Part shown: piece after piece, positions 35,099 through 43,097 of the stretch
How positions within the stretch are numbered: position 1 is the first letter of the stretch
How the letters are laid out: each line of letters begins with the position of its first letter
Origin: Shouchella shacheensis
Lineage (GTDB): Bacteria > Bacillota > Bacilli > Bacillales > Bacillaceae_D
DNA length: 64,000 nt
Assembly (NCBI RefSeq): GCF_001484965.1
Contig: NZ_LLYY01000003.1
Location: 124,001-188,000, forward strand
Direction of reading: 5' to 3'
Made by a program: the position numbers and the translations under genes
Notes under the pieces: model-generated
Database searches by the model: none
The model's input: the letters and a program-made list of their open reading frames with translations, nothing else
Told to the model about the DNA's origin: nothing

Positions 35099-35154
35099 TA
35101 TAGCACATAGCCTCTCGGAGATACTAACAGCAAATGAGACAAGGAGGGAGACCA

Positions 35155-35277
35155 ATGAAACGAAAGGAAGAACATTCGGAAGACATGGAGAAAGGGGAAC
35201 AGCAAACACACGAACAACTCATCCATTCTTACGAGCAAGGAACGGTTGACGAGAGACAAGAACAAAAGAAAATGTAG
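35155..35277 (+). CDS. 40-residue hydrophilic small protein
   Basis: ATG 35155 is preceded by AAGGAGGGAG at optimal distance and the frame runs 40 codons to TAG. The peptide is very polar (many E, K, Q and H; HEQLIHSYEQGTVDERQEQ in the middle), with no membrane segment or cysteine. It lies alone between the argGH terminator and repeat copy 6. No family recognised. The strong ribosome site is the main support. Confidence 0.6.
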   Translation: MKRKEEHSEDMEKGEQQTHEQLIHSYEQGTVDERQEQKKM

Positions 35278-35285
35278 AACGATTC

Positions 35286-35398
35286 GTTAGCTGCAGCGGG
35301 AAGGAACTCGGGATTTTTCAGTCCTGAATTGAAATCCAAAACCGGAATTTCTATGTGTTCCAAATCCTCGTTTCTGCTCGACCCGCCTGCGCTTTTCG
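35286..35398 (+). repeat. Hairpin repeat copy 6
   Basis: Slightly diverged copy (starts GTTAGCTGCAGCGGG, ends GACCCGCCTGCGCTTTTCG). It lies between the small protein gene and the ytkK promoter. Confidence 0.8.
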
Positions 35399-35406
35399 AT
35401 TAGGTT

Positions 35407-35435
35407 TTGCGCAAACGCCTTTCATAGTGTATCTT
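35407..35435 (+). promoter_or_regulatory. Promoter for ytkK
   Basis: TTGCGC (35407-35412), 17-bp spacer, TATCTT (35430-35435). It starts 9 bp after the repeat. Confidence 0.55.
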
Positions 35436-35464
35436 TGAAAAAGAACACTAAGCGGGGGGATACG

Positions 35465-36223
35465 ATGAGACATGCGCTACTGACAGCTGGAACAAAAGGG
35501 TTGGGTTTGCAAGTGGCCCACGCACTTCTTCAAAATGGCTACAGCGTAACCGTTACTTATTTTAGCGACGAGGCAGCTGCAAAGGCATTGGAACGCGCCT
35601 GGAGAGATCAGAGTGAACGATTACAAGTGGTCCAGGCTGATGTGACGAAGAAAGAGGACGTTCAGCGAGTCGTGGAGGAAGCATATTCCTTTGCCCATCG
35701 CATTGATCTGTTAATACATAATGCTGGACCTTATGTGGTAGAAAAGAAAAAACTTGTGGATTATGAGGAAGAGGAATGGACAAATATGCTAGATGGAAAT
35801 TTAAGTTCTGCCTTCCATCTGCTTAAAAACGTCGTTCCAATTATGCGAAACCAGCGTTATGGACGCATTGTTACCTATGGATTTCAAGGGGCGGATAGTG
35901 CACCTGGCTGGGTATATCGATCGGCTTACGCAGCGGCGAAGGTGGGGCTTGTTTCCCTGATGAAGACGGTTTCGATCGAGGAAGCCTCTTATGGGATCAC
36001 AGCGAACATGGTCGCACCAGGAAATATTACGGGAGGCATGAAGGAAGCGACGATTGAGGAGGCGCGCTCTAAAAAGGACAACGAAACCCCTATTGGTCGC
36101 TCTGGCACCGGGGAAGACATCGCACGTACGGTTTTATTTTTATGTGAGGAAGATGCCGATATGGTGACTGGAACAGTCGTAGAAGTTACTGGCGGAGTAG
36201 ACGTGATTCATCGCTATCGTTAG
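35465..36223 (+). CDS. ytkK: Short-chain dehydrogenase/reductase YtkK
   Basis: 252 residues from ATG 35465 (GCGGGGGGAT upstream). SDR fold with nucleotide loop TAGTKGLGLQVA (residues ~6-17, the GxxxGxG pattern slightly altered), NAG motif in LIHNAGPYV (~88), and catalytic Y and K in SAYAAAKVGL (~155-164). C-terminal NMVAPGNITGGMKEA and GTVVEVTGGV. It resembles FabG-type 3-oxoacyl reductases; the substrate is unknown. The placement near ytkL fits B. subtilis YtkK. Confidence 0.85.
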   Translation: MRHALLTAGTKGLGLQVAHALLQNGYSVTVTYFSDEAAAKALERAWRDQSERLQVVQADVTKKEDVQRVVEEAYSFAHRIDLLIHNAGPYVVEKKKLVDYEEEEWTNMLDGNLSSAFHLLKNVVPIMRNQRYGRIVTYGFQGADSAPGWVYRSAYAAAKVGLVSLMKTVSIEEASYGITANMVAPGNITGGMKEATIEEARSKKDNETPIGRSGTGEDIARTVLFLCEEDADMVTGTVVEVTGGVDVIHRYR

Positions 36224-36277
36224 AGGCGTATAAGTGGTAAATTTTTGTACACCTTAATAGTAAATTGAGGTGATAAA

Positions 36278-36652
36278 ATGAAGCCATTGTTTGCCTTGCT
36301 GTTCATTTTCATGGGCCTAAGCGTACCGACGACGTTCGCACAAGCGGGTGGTTTTGAATTAATGGAAGCCCAGTCGGTCCGTGTGACGGTTGTCTCAGAG
36401 GGTGAAGAGTTTGAATGGGAGTACGATAGCCCGCGCCACTATGAATTCCAATACGGTGACCGGGTGATGAAGGGGAAGAGGGCGCAGCGAGAAGTTGAGA
36501 GCATGACCGACACGCTTCAAATCGGTGAACATGTCACAAAGGACGTGTATAAGGAGCGACTCGAGACGCTGTATCCGAACTTAGAGCGCTTCGAAATTCG
36601 TTGGAAAAACGATGAAGGCAAACTACATGTATGGAGCTGGGAGCAGGAGTAG
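36278..36652 (+). CDS. Small secreted protein, possibly YusW-like
   Basis: 124 residues. Clear Sec signal peptide (MKPLFALLFIFMGLSV, cut predicted after FAQA at ~23). The mature ~100 residues are rich in E, R and aromatic residues with the pattern EFEWEYDSP, MKGKRAQREVESM and FEIRWKNDEGKLHVWSW. This loosely resembles the YusW-like domain, but I am not sure. GAGGTGAT precedes the ATG; no cysteine in the mature part, so not a lipoprotein. Monocistronic, with a terminator shared with the convergent peptidase. Confidence 0.75.
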   Translation: MKPLFALLFIFMGLSVPTTFAQAGGFELMEAQSVRVTVVSEGEEFEWEYDSPRHYEFQYGDRVMKGKRAQREVESMTDTLQIGEHVTKDVYKERLETLYPNLERFEIRWKNDEGKLHVWSWEQE

Positions 36653-36685
36653 TCGGGACGTTCAATCGAATTCAGAGGCACAAGC

Positions 36686-36729
36686 AAGGTTCTAGGAAGC
36701 GCAGACTGCGCTCTTCCTAGGACCTTTTT
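36686..36729. terminator. Terminator between the secreted protein gene and the peptidase gene
   Basis: A long stem of AAGGTTCTAGGAAG with CTTCCTAGGACCTT and a GC-rich tip, T5 on the plus strand. Confidence 0.88.
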
Positions 36730-36735
36730 GCTGAT

Positions 36736-37842
36736 TTAAGGAGACGCGGGGACGATGGTTAGTTCTTTCGGATAGTGGGTTAAGCATTCGTGACTCTCTT
36801 CTGTAACCAGCACATCATCCTCAATACGAACGCCGCCAAGGGCCGGGACATAGATCCCCGGTTCAATCGTGTACGTCATTCCTGCTTGTAGCCTATCTGT
36901 ATTGGTTTCATTTAGCGACGGAAACTCATGGACATCAACACCAAGGCCATGGCCAACCCGGTGAGGGAAATAGTCTCCGTATCCTGCCTCTTTAATCACG
37001 CTTCGCGCAGCAGCATCGATCTGTCCGAGCACAGTTCCCGGCTTTGAGATGGCGAGCGCTGCACGTTGGGCACCTAGGACAGTTTCGTAGATTGTTCTCA
37101 TCTTTGTACTCGGTTCTCCATAAAAGACGGTTCTTGTAATATCGGAGCAATAGCCAGCAAAGACAACACCAAGGTCGAACAAAACCGCCTCTCCTGGGGC
37201 AAGTGTTCGTTCTCCGGGAACACCGTGTGGGCTTGCGGCATTCTCACCGAATAGAACAAGGGTGTTAAAAGACATTTCGCGCACGCCTTGCTTTCTCAAA
37301 TCATACTCGATTTTGGCAATCACCTCTAATTCGGTAACGCCGTTTTTGAGAGCGTTGACGCCAGCCCGAACGCCTTCATCTGCTAGTGTGGCTGCACGAC
37401 GCATACTCGAACGCTCATCCGCTGATTTAAGAAGACGCTGGTTCATCAGCATAGATTCACAGTCATTAATGTGGGCAGACGGCTGAAGCTTTTGCAGCTC
37501 GAGAACTCGTGCATACGGGACCGTTCTTTCTTCGAGAAATACGGTGTCGCCGACCAAGGTCTTCTTGTTAACAACATGGGCAATCTTTTGCCAGGGATTC
37601 TCCGCATCACTGTATGTGACCACTTTTTCATTAAAACCAACGGCTCTCACCAGTTCTTCCTCCATCTTAGGGGCGATGAGGAAAACATCCTCTGGAAAAA
37701 CGAATAATCCAATAAGCCTCTCGTGGGGATCGGTGCGAAAGCCTGTTAAATAGAATAGATTCTCTTTGCTTTGTACAAAGGCAAATGTACCGTTTTCATT
37801 TGCGATTTTTTGTTGAAAGACATGCAATCTCTCTGCATTCAT
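36736..37842 (-). CDS. Xaa-Pro dipeptidase (M24B aminopeptidase P family)
   Basis: 368 residues. N-terminal creatinase-like domain (~1-125) and a C-terminal pita-bread metallopeptidase. Metal ligands are seen in VLFDLGVVFAGYCSDITRT (two Asp), VGHGLGVDVHE (His), YTIEPGIYVP (Glu) and GGVRIEDDVLV (Glu). It cleaves dipeptides with C-terminal proline. GGAGG upstream of ATG 37842. Resembles the YqhT/YkvY group of B. subtilis; I do not give a symbol. It lies between the secreted protein gene and ytkL and is read in the opposite direction. Confidence 0.92.
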   Translation of the reverse strand: MNAERLHVFQQKIANENGTFAFVQSKENLFYLTGFRTDPHERLIGLFVFPEDVFLIAPKMEEELVRAVGFNEKVVTYSDAENPWQKIAHVVNKKTLVGDTVFLEERTVPYARVLELQKLQPSAHINDCESMLMNQRLLKSADERSSMRRAATLADEGVRAGVNALKNGVTELEVIAKIEYDLRKQGVREMSFNTLVLFGENAASPHGVPGERTLAPGEAVLFDLGVVFAGYCSDITRTVFYGEPSTKMRTIYETVLGAQRAALAISKPGTVLGQIDAAARSVIKEAGYGDYFPHRVGHGLGVDVHEFPSLNETNTDRLQAGMTYTIEPGIYVPALGGVRIEDDVLVTEESHECLTHYPKELTIVPASP

Positions 37843-37867
37843 AAAAAGGCCTCCTTCATCTATTGGA

Positions 37868-37986
37868 TCTAGCTGCGGCGGAGTAGAAGCTCGAGATCTT
37901 TCGCCCTGATACCGAAATCCAAAATCGGGATTTCTTTTATCGGGTCTCCAAAATTCTCTCTCCTAATTAACCCGCCTCCGCCTTTC
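37868..37986 (+). repeat. Hairpin repeat copy 7
   Basis: Copy lying between two divergent genes, so upstream of both; the only copy in such a place. The inner stem is CCTGATA / TATCGGG, a paired variant. Confidence 0.8.
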
Positions 37987-38101
37987 TAATAGTATAGAGG
38001 AAATGGGACACAGATTCATCGAATTGGAATTTGGAAGTTTAATCGCTTGAAAATCGGTTATAAAATAAGGAGAGTAATTCTAACCAAAGGAGAGGAACGG
38101 A

Positions 38102-38788
38102 ATGAAAGTCAGCTACCACGGACATTCAATTGTGCAGGTTGAAGCAAACGGGAAGAAGATGATCATTGACCCATTCATTACAGGCAATGAGTTGACAGAC
38201 TTGAATGCAGACGAAGTAGACGTAGATGTGATTCTTCTCACGCATGGGCATAACGATCATGTTGGGGATACGATAGACATCGCGAAGCGCACTGGAGCAC
38301 AGGTTGTGGCCATTGCTGAGCTGGCTACTTATCTAGAATTCCGAGGTGTTGAGAACGTACACCCGATGTCGATTGGAGGGGCGCACGAGTTTGATTTTGG
38401 CACAGTCAAGTTAACTCAGGCTTTTCATGGCTCTTCGTATACAGAGGAGGACAATCAACGTATCGTGTATACAGGCATGCCAGCTGGAATTTTATTCACG
38501 GCAGAAGGAAAGACGTTTTATCATGCTGGGGATACGGCGCTATTCAGTGATTTGAAGTTAATTGGGGAGCGCAATGATATCGAGCTTGCCTTTCTTCCGA
38601 TCGGGGATAATTTTACGATGGGGCCAGAAGATGCTCAAGCGGCCGCTGAATGGGTTCAGGCTAAGAAGGTGGTGCCTATCCATTACAATACGTTCCCAGT
38701 GATCAAACAGGACCCTAAGGCGTTTGCGAATTCGCTACCAGGTGGGAGAGGCATTGCACTCGCGCCTGGGGAAGTTATCAATTTATAA
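38102..38788 (+). CDS. ytkL: UPF0173 metal-dependent hydrolase YtkL
   Basis: 228 residues, equal to the B. subtilis protein. Metallo-beta-lactamase fold with the binuclear site in [11 protein letters not shown] (~44-54), [15 protein letters not shown] (~140) and a late HYNTFP (~197). The substrate is unknown. AAAGGAGAGG precedes the ATG. Good match to the UPF0173 family; it follows ytkK as in B. subtilis with the secreted protein and peptidase genes between. Confidence 0.92.
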   Translation: MKVSYHGHSIVQVEANGKKMIIDPFITGNELTDLNADEVDVDVILLTHGHNDHVGDTIDIAKRTGAQVVAIAELATYLEFRGVENVHPMSIGGAHEFDFGTVKLTQAFHGSSYTEEDNQRIVYTGMPAGILFTAEGKTFYHAGDTALFSDLKLIGERNDIELAFLPIGDNFTMGPEDAQAAAEWVQAKKVVPIHYNTFPVIKQDPKAFANSLPGGRGIALAPGEVINL

Positions 38789-38794
38789 ATTCGG

Positions 38795-38832
38795 ACAGCT
38801 CTTGCTTTCATCAAGAGCTGTTCTTTTTTTCG
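38795..38832 (+). terminator. Terminator after ytkL
   Basis: ACAGCTCTTG / CAAGAGCTGT stem with a long T run. Confidence 0.93.
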
Positions 38833-38876
38833 TCCCACTGCGTATGCTAGTAAAAAACGGACAAGGGTGGGATTGG

Positions 38877-39125
38877 ATGAAACAACGAGCGATTATATGT
38901 ATGTTGCTTACCGGAATCATGATTGCCTACGCCTATGAGCAGTTACCGCTACAGGAAGAAGGCATTAGTCAAGTTTTTGCGATTAGCTGGCTCGTGTTCG
39001 CCGGGGTCGTCTTAAGTGGAAATGTAATCGGCTGGATCCAGGCGACGAAAAAGCAAAATCGTGTTCGCATGCAAGAAGCAGCGCAGCAAGAAAAGAAGGA
39101 AAGAAGCAGTCAATACGGAGCATAA
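38877..39125 (+). CDS. Two-segment membrane protein, 82 residues
   Basis: From ATG 38877 (GGGTGG upstream). Two hydrophobic segments (AIICMLLTGIMIAYAY, ~5-20, and VFAISWLVFAGVVLSGNVIGW, ~34-54) and a polar tail rich in K, E, Q and R. Between ytkL and ytoI. No domain recognised. The ribosome site is modest, and the terminator just upstream implies its own or no promoter, so it is less certain than its neighbours. Confidence 0.6.
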   Translation: MKQRAIICMLLTGIMIAYAYEQLPLQEEGISQVFAISWLVFAGVVLSGNVIGWIQATKKQNRVRMQEAAQQEKKERSSQYGA

Positions 39126-39126
39126 G

Positions 39127-39155
39127 TTGCTGACCACACCTTTCGGTCGTATAAT
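39127..39155 (+). promoter_or_regulatory. sigma-A promoter for ytoI
   Basis: TTGCTG (39127-39132), 17-bp spacer, TATAAT (39150-39155). Confidence 0.75.
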
Positions 39156-39190
39156 AGCTATAGCGATTACGTGAAAGTGTGGTGCGATGC

Positions 39191-40504
39191 GTGACAACAA
39201 AGCACGAGCAAATACTCGATTATATTTCTCAGCTGCAAATAGGTGAAAAGATCTCTGTACGGCAAATTGCAAAGGCACTGAATGTAAGTGAAGGAACGGC
39301 GTACCGTGCTATTAAAGAAGCCGAGACGCAAGGCCTTGTGTCGACCATTGAGCGGGTGGGCACAATTCGAATCGAAAAAAAGAAAAAAGATAATATTGAA
39401 AAGCTCACGTATGCAGAAGTGGTGAACATCGTCGACGGACAAGTTCTGGGAGGACGACAAGGTCTTTACAAGACGTTGAATCGGTTTGTGATCGGGGCCA
39501 TGAAAATGGAAGCGATGATGCGCTACGTGACTGCAGGCAATCTTCTTATTGTTGGGAACCGCTATCAAGGTCATAAGCTTGCCTTAGAAGCAGGGGCCGC
39601 TGTTTTAATCACAGGTGGATTTGATACGAGCCCGGAGGTCGTTCGCTTAGCTGATGATCTGGATTTGCCAATTATTTCAACGACCTACGATACGTTCACC
39701 GTGGCAGCGATGATCAATCGTGCGATTTATGATCAGTTAATCAAAAAAGAAATTGTGCTTGTCGATGATATTTTAATTCCCCTCCAAGATACATATTACA
39801 TGATGACAAGCAACACGGTGGAGAAATGGCATGAACTAAACGCAAGAACGGGCCATAGCCGCTACCCCGTGGTGGACGGACAGATGAAAATACAAGGGAT
39901 GGTCGCCGCCAAGGATGTGCTTGACAAAGCCAAGCATGATTCCATCGAAAAAGTAATGACGCCGAATCCAATTACGGTGAATGAACGAACGTCAGTTGCC
40001 TCTAGTGCGCATGTTATGGTCTGGCAGGGGATTGAGCTTTTGCCGGTAACTGACAATCAGCGTCGCTTAATCGGGGTGGTAAGCAGGCAGGATGTTTTGA
40101 AGGCGATGCAAACCACACAGCGACAGCCCCATGTCGGGGAAACGATTGACGATATTGTTACAAGCCGGATTGAAGAAGTGAGTGTCTCCGTGGGTGAAGA
40201 GGCAATCTACACTTGCGAAATTACGCCACAGATGACGAATCAAGTGGGGACCGTTTCCTACGGGGTGGTCACGACAATGATGGTTGAAGCAGCAAAGCGC
40301 GTCATGCGTAAACACAAGCGTGGCGACCTTGTCGTGGAGAATACGACGATGTATTATCTCAAACCTGTTCAAATCGACAGTATCCTAACCATTGTTCCTT
40401 GCGTCCTAGAAATCGGGCGAAAACACGGGAAATTTGACGTCGAACTCTTCCACGAAGGAGCCATCGTCGGCAAAGGGCTATTAACCGCCCAACTAATAGA
40501 GTAG
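39191..40504 (+). CDS. ytoI: CBS/DRTGG/hotdog domain regulator YtoI
   Basis: 437 residues from GTG 39191, where the protein starts VTTKHEQIL as in B. subtilis YtoI. Four parts in order: winged HTH (~1-65, RQIAKALNVSEGTAYRAIKE), DRTGG domain (~70-185), two CBS repeats (~190-310, VMTPNPITVNE) and a C-terminal hotdog thioesterase-like domain (~320-437). Likely a nucleotide-sensing transcription factor; targets unknown. Monocistronic with a consensus promoter. Confidence 0.9.
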   Translation: MTTKHEQILDYISQLQIGEKISVRQIAKALNVSEGTAYRAIKEAETQGLVSTIERVGTIRIEKKKKDNIEKLTYAEVVNIVDGQVLGGRQGLYKTLNRFVIGAMKMEAMMRYVTAGNLLIVGNRYQGHKLALEAGAAVLITGGFDTSPEVVRLADDLDLPIISTTYDTFTVAAMINRAIYDQLIKKEIVLVDDILIPLQDTYYMMTSNTVEKWHELNARTGHSRYPVVDGQMKIQGMVAAKDVLDKAKHDSIEKVMTPNPITVNERTSVASSAHVMVWQGIELLPVTDNQRRLIGVVSRQDVLKAMQTTQRQPHVGETIDDIVTSRIEEVSVSVGEEAIYTCEITPQMTNQVGTVSYGVVTTMMVEAAKRVMRKHKRGDLVVENTTMYYLKPVQIDSILTIVPCVLEIGRKHGKFDVELFHEGAIVGKGLLTAQLIE

Positions 40505-40582
40505 AGGAAAGGGAGACGGATAGCTTAGCAGCGATGGGTTTTTAGGATCCGTTCTCCTGTGGCATGATTGGTTCATATCTAG

Positions 40583-40612
40583 ACAGAAAAAACCCGTCCA
40601 ATTGGACGGGCG
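40583..40612 (-). terminator. Terminator for ytpI
   Basis: GCCCGTCC / GGACGGG stem, loop AATT, T6 on the minus strand. Confidence 0.9.
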
Positions 40613-40613
40613 T

Positions 40614-40901
40614 TTATTCCGGTAACTGAGCCACATAGTGCTTATGTGACTTAAATCCGAAGTGGGCATTGGCTATGCCGAAAATGAGAAAAACAACCCC
40701 AACAATGATTTGTACAGCCGTTTCCTGCATGACAAAAAGCAAGTTGACGCTAAAGGCAAGGAGAAAAATACCGATCGCGAACCGTGCGCGTGAATCGTTA
40801 ATCTTTTTCTCCAGTGAATCCGGCAAGCGCCAGGCTCGGACGCGATGATATACGTAAAAAACAACAGCGATCACTGCGATAATAATAAGCAGTCGTCCCA
40901 T
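40614..40901 (-). CDS. ytpI: YtpI family membrane protein
   Basis: 95 residues from ATG 40901 (AAGGAGG upstream). Three hydrophobic segments (LLIIIAVIAVVFYVY, ~3-18; ARFAIGIFLLAFSVNLLFV, ~38-56; IIVGVVFLIFGIANAHFG, ~64-82) with the YtpI pattern YHRVRAWR and a C-terminal SHKHY. Function unknown. It lies between ytoI and nrnA as in B. subtilis, divergent from nrnA. Confidence 0.85.
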   Translation of the reverse strand: MGRLLIIIAVIAVVFYVYHRVRAWRLPDSLEKKINDSRARFAIGIFLLAFSVNLLFVMQETAVQIIVGVVFLIFGIANAHFGFKSHKHYVAQLPE

Positions 40902-40991
40902 TTCCAAACCTCCTTGATCTTGCTGCAAACGTTTCTCTTATTGTAGCGTGAACAAGTCGGTTTGACTAGTAATCAAAGAAGGAGGGGGGAA

Positions 40992-41927
40992 ATGTTTACA
41001 TCTATTCTTAAACAAATAGAAACATTTGATACGATCATTATTCACCGACATGTGCGACCAGACCCCGATGCTCTTGGTTCTCAGCTCGGGTTGAAGACAT
41101 TGATTAAAACACGGTACCCAGAGAAACGCGTGTTTGCCGTTGGGGAAGAAGAACCCTCTCTATCGTTTCTTGGGAGCATGGACCTCATTGACGATGCCGT
41201 TTATGAAGAGGCGCTGGTCATTGTGTGCGATACAGCGAATACAGGACGGATTAGTGACCAGCGTTTCCACCTAGGAAAAATGCTCATCAAATTTGACCAT
41301 CACCCAAATGAGGAGCCTTACGGGGACATCGTCTGTGTCGATACAACGGTGAGCTCAACTAGCGAGCTCGTGGTCGCTCTTGTCGAGGAAGTGGGTGACT
41401 TTGTCATGACTCCGGAAGCAGCTCTTCTTTTGTACGGAGGAATTGTCGGGGATACGGGGCGCTTCCGTTTTCGCAATACAACAGGAGTAACGATGCGACG
41501 TACTGGGCTTTTGCTGGATACCAATTTTGACAACCATGTTTTCTACTCCAACCTTTACAAACGCTCCGTAAAAATGGTGAGGCTTGAAGGGTACGTTCTC
41601 TCAAACTTTGAGGTGGTGAACGGAACCATCGGTGTAATGCGCTTGCCCCAGGAATTGCTTAAAAAATTTGAGGTCACGGCCAATGAGTCCTCTCTGCTTG
41701 TCAATAGCTTTTCAGATGTAGAAGGCTTAAAGGCGTGGGTCTTTTTTGTGGAAGAAGAAGCGAGTGATAAGATTCGCGTGCGGTTGCGCTCAAAAGGCGT
41801 GGTTGTGAATGAGATAGCGAAAGAGCATGATGGCGGTGGCCACCCAGTTGCAGCGGGAGCCACGGCCTATTCATGGGAGGAAACGAAAACGGTTGTTCAA
41901 AAACTTGTACAAGCTGCTAGTGAATAA
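40992..41927 (+). CDS. nrnA: Oligoribonuclease / pAp phosphatase NrnA
   Basis: 311 residues from ATG 40992 (AAGGAGGGGGG upstream). DHH/DHHA1 protein: RPDPDALGSQ (~24-33), VCDTANTGR, KFDHHPNEE (~101-109), GGIVGDTGRFRF, and the RNA-binding DGGGHPVAAGA at the C terminus (~286-296). It degrades short RNAs (nanoRNA) from the 5' end and dephosphorylates pAp. All metal ligands seem present. A terminator and then a repeat copy follow. Confidence 0.95.
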   Translation: MFTSILKQIETFDTIIIHRHVRPDPDALGSQLGLKTLIKTRYPEKRVFAVGEEEPSLSFLGSMDLIDDAVYEEALVIVCDTANTGRISDQRFHLGKMLIKFDHHPNEEPYGDIVCVDTTVSSTSELVVALVEEVGDFVMTPEAALLLYGGIVGDTGRFRFRNTTGVTMRRTGLLLDTNFDNHVFYSNLYKRSVKMVRLEGYVLSNFEVVNGTIGVMRLPQELLKKFEVTANESSLLVNSFSDVEGLKAWVFFVEEEASDKIRVRLRSKGVVVNEIAKEHDGGGHPVAAGATAYSWEETKTVVQKLVQAASE

Positions 41928-41936
41928 AAGCCGAGG

Positions 41937-41967
41937 CTCATGAGTGGAAGTTTCTCATGAGCTTTTC
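41937..41967 (+). terminator. Terminator after nrnA
   Basis: GCTCATGAG / CTCATGAGC stem with TTTT, running directly into repeat copy 8. Confidence 0.85.
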
Positions 41968-42087
41968 TGGCTCCGGCGGGTAAAAGCTCGAGATTTTTCA
42001 ATCCTGACATCGAAATCCAAGTTCAGAATTTTTTTATGTCAGACCTTCCGAAATTCTCGCTTTTGAGCGACCCGCCTGCGCTTTTCG
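41966..42087 (+). repeat. Hairpin repeat copy 8
   Basis: Begins TCTGGCTCCGGC inside the nrnA terminator tail. Outer stem AAAAGC / GCTTTT replaces AGAAGC / GCTTCT and the inner stem is CTGACAT / ATGTCAG. It ends 3 nt before the ytrI stop on the other strand. Confidence 0.85.
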
Positions 42088-42089
42088 AA

Positions 42090-42599
42090 TTAAGAAGGGG
42101 GTTCCTCCGTAATCTCCAGCTCTAATTTCAGCGTGGTTGTCATATAGACCTTTTCCACTTTTAAGCGAAAGGATTTATCGTCGAGCTCATATCGTTTGTT
42201 TTCAATAGCCCGGTCTAGAAGGGTTTCTACATTAGCGGCCGTGTCAATATCAACTCCCTCTAAATCTGCAACCTCTTTTAGCGCAAGTTGTCGAAGTTCA
42301 TAGACGTTAAGCTGACTAAGGTTCAGTTCTTCTGCGTTCGTGAACATCACTTCGATTTTTTGGATCGTTAGTTTTTTCTCGTTCTCGGCATCTTCAGCGT
42401 TCTGTTCGTTAACGAGTCTGTCAATCCTGTCTTGCTGATCTTCAATCGTTAGGCGCTGTTTGGTAATTTCAGTTAGCAATCGATCGTGCGCTTGCCCGTA
42501 CTCCCCCAAAAAAAAGGTCCAGCCGACAAAAGCTCCAACAGCAAGTCCGGCGAAAAAACGCAGCCACCCATAGTGTTTTTTATACTGTGGAATTTTCAT
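42090..42599 (-). CDS. ytrI: Sporulation membrane protein YtrI
   Basis: 169 residues from ATG 42599. MKIPQYKKHYGWLRFFAGL start, one membrane segment (~13-32), then a coiled coil (~40-80) and a C-terminal beta-rich part. It matches YtrI of B. subtilis, needed for efficient sporulation. The start overlaps the ytrH stop by one base (TAATG), so translation depends on reinitiation; no good ribosome site of its own is seen. Confidence 0.88.
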   Translation of the reverse strand: MKIPQYKKHYGWLRFFAGLAVGAFVGWTFFLGEYGQAHDRLLTEITKQRLTIEDQQDRIDRLVNEQNAEDAENEKKLTIQKIEVMFTNAEELNLSQLNVYELRQLALKEVADLEGVDIDTAANVETLLDRAIENKRYELDDKSFRLKVEKVYMTTTLKLELEITEEPPS

Positions 42600-42934
42600 T
42601 AAAACGAGGATTCCCCGGTGATCCATTGCAAGAGTACGGTACCGGCATGGGCGCCGCAAAAGGCGACGAGAAGCATCATAAGTGTTTTGTAAATGTCTTC
42701 ATGCACGCCGCTAAACAACCCTCTTTCAATGCTCGTAATCGCGTCAAAAGAGCCACCAATGGCAGCCACAATCGCCCATATCTTCAAGCTTGCTGACAGA
42801 CTTTGAATCTCTGCTAAAATCGGTTTGCCGACTAAAAACGCCCCAATGCCCCCAATCAGTGCTCCGCCGATCATCACACCAAAAGCAACAAAGAAATTCA
42901 TGACAAGGATAGCAAGCATCTCTCTTGTTAACAT
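42599..42934 (-). CDS. ytrH: Sporulation membrane protein YtrH
   Basis: 111 residues from ATG 42934 (AGAGGTG upstream). Several hydrophobic segments: LAILVMNFFVAFGVMIGGAL (~6-25), FLVGKPIL, LKIWAIVAAIGGSFDAI (~49-65) and LMMLLVAFCGAHAGTVLL. Matches YtrH, a sigma-E-controlled sporulation protein. It forms a ytrHI operon through the TAATG junction. A sigma-E-like promoter is upstream. Confidence 0.88.
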   Translation of the reverse strand: MLTREMLAILVMNFFVAFGVMIGGALIGGIGAFLVGKPILAEIQSLSASLKIWAIVAAIGGSFDAITSIERGLFSGVHEDIYKTLMMLLVAFCGAHAGTVLLQWITGESSF

Positions 42935-42962
42935 AGCGCTCACCTCTTTTATACTCTCTTAC

Positions 42963-42993
42963 TATGTATAGGGACGACCCTTTAGAAATATGA
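42963..42993 (-). promoter_or_regulatory. sigma-E-like promoter for ytrHI
   Basis: Minus strand: TCATATT (42993-42987, full -35 match to KMATATT), 16-bp spacer, TATACATA (42970-42963, partial -10 match to CATACAMT). Confidence 0.45.
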
Positions 42994-43097
42994 TAAAAAG
43001 CTTTATGAAAGGATGGAGTCTCGAAAGATTGTTTCCTCGCAGGTTTCATACTAAACTAGACGATAACTGAAAGTGGTCAAAAGAGGGAAGTGGTCGG

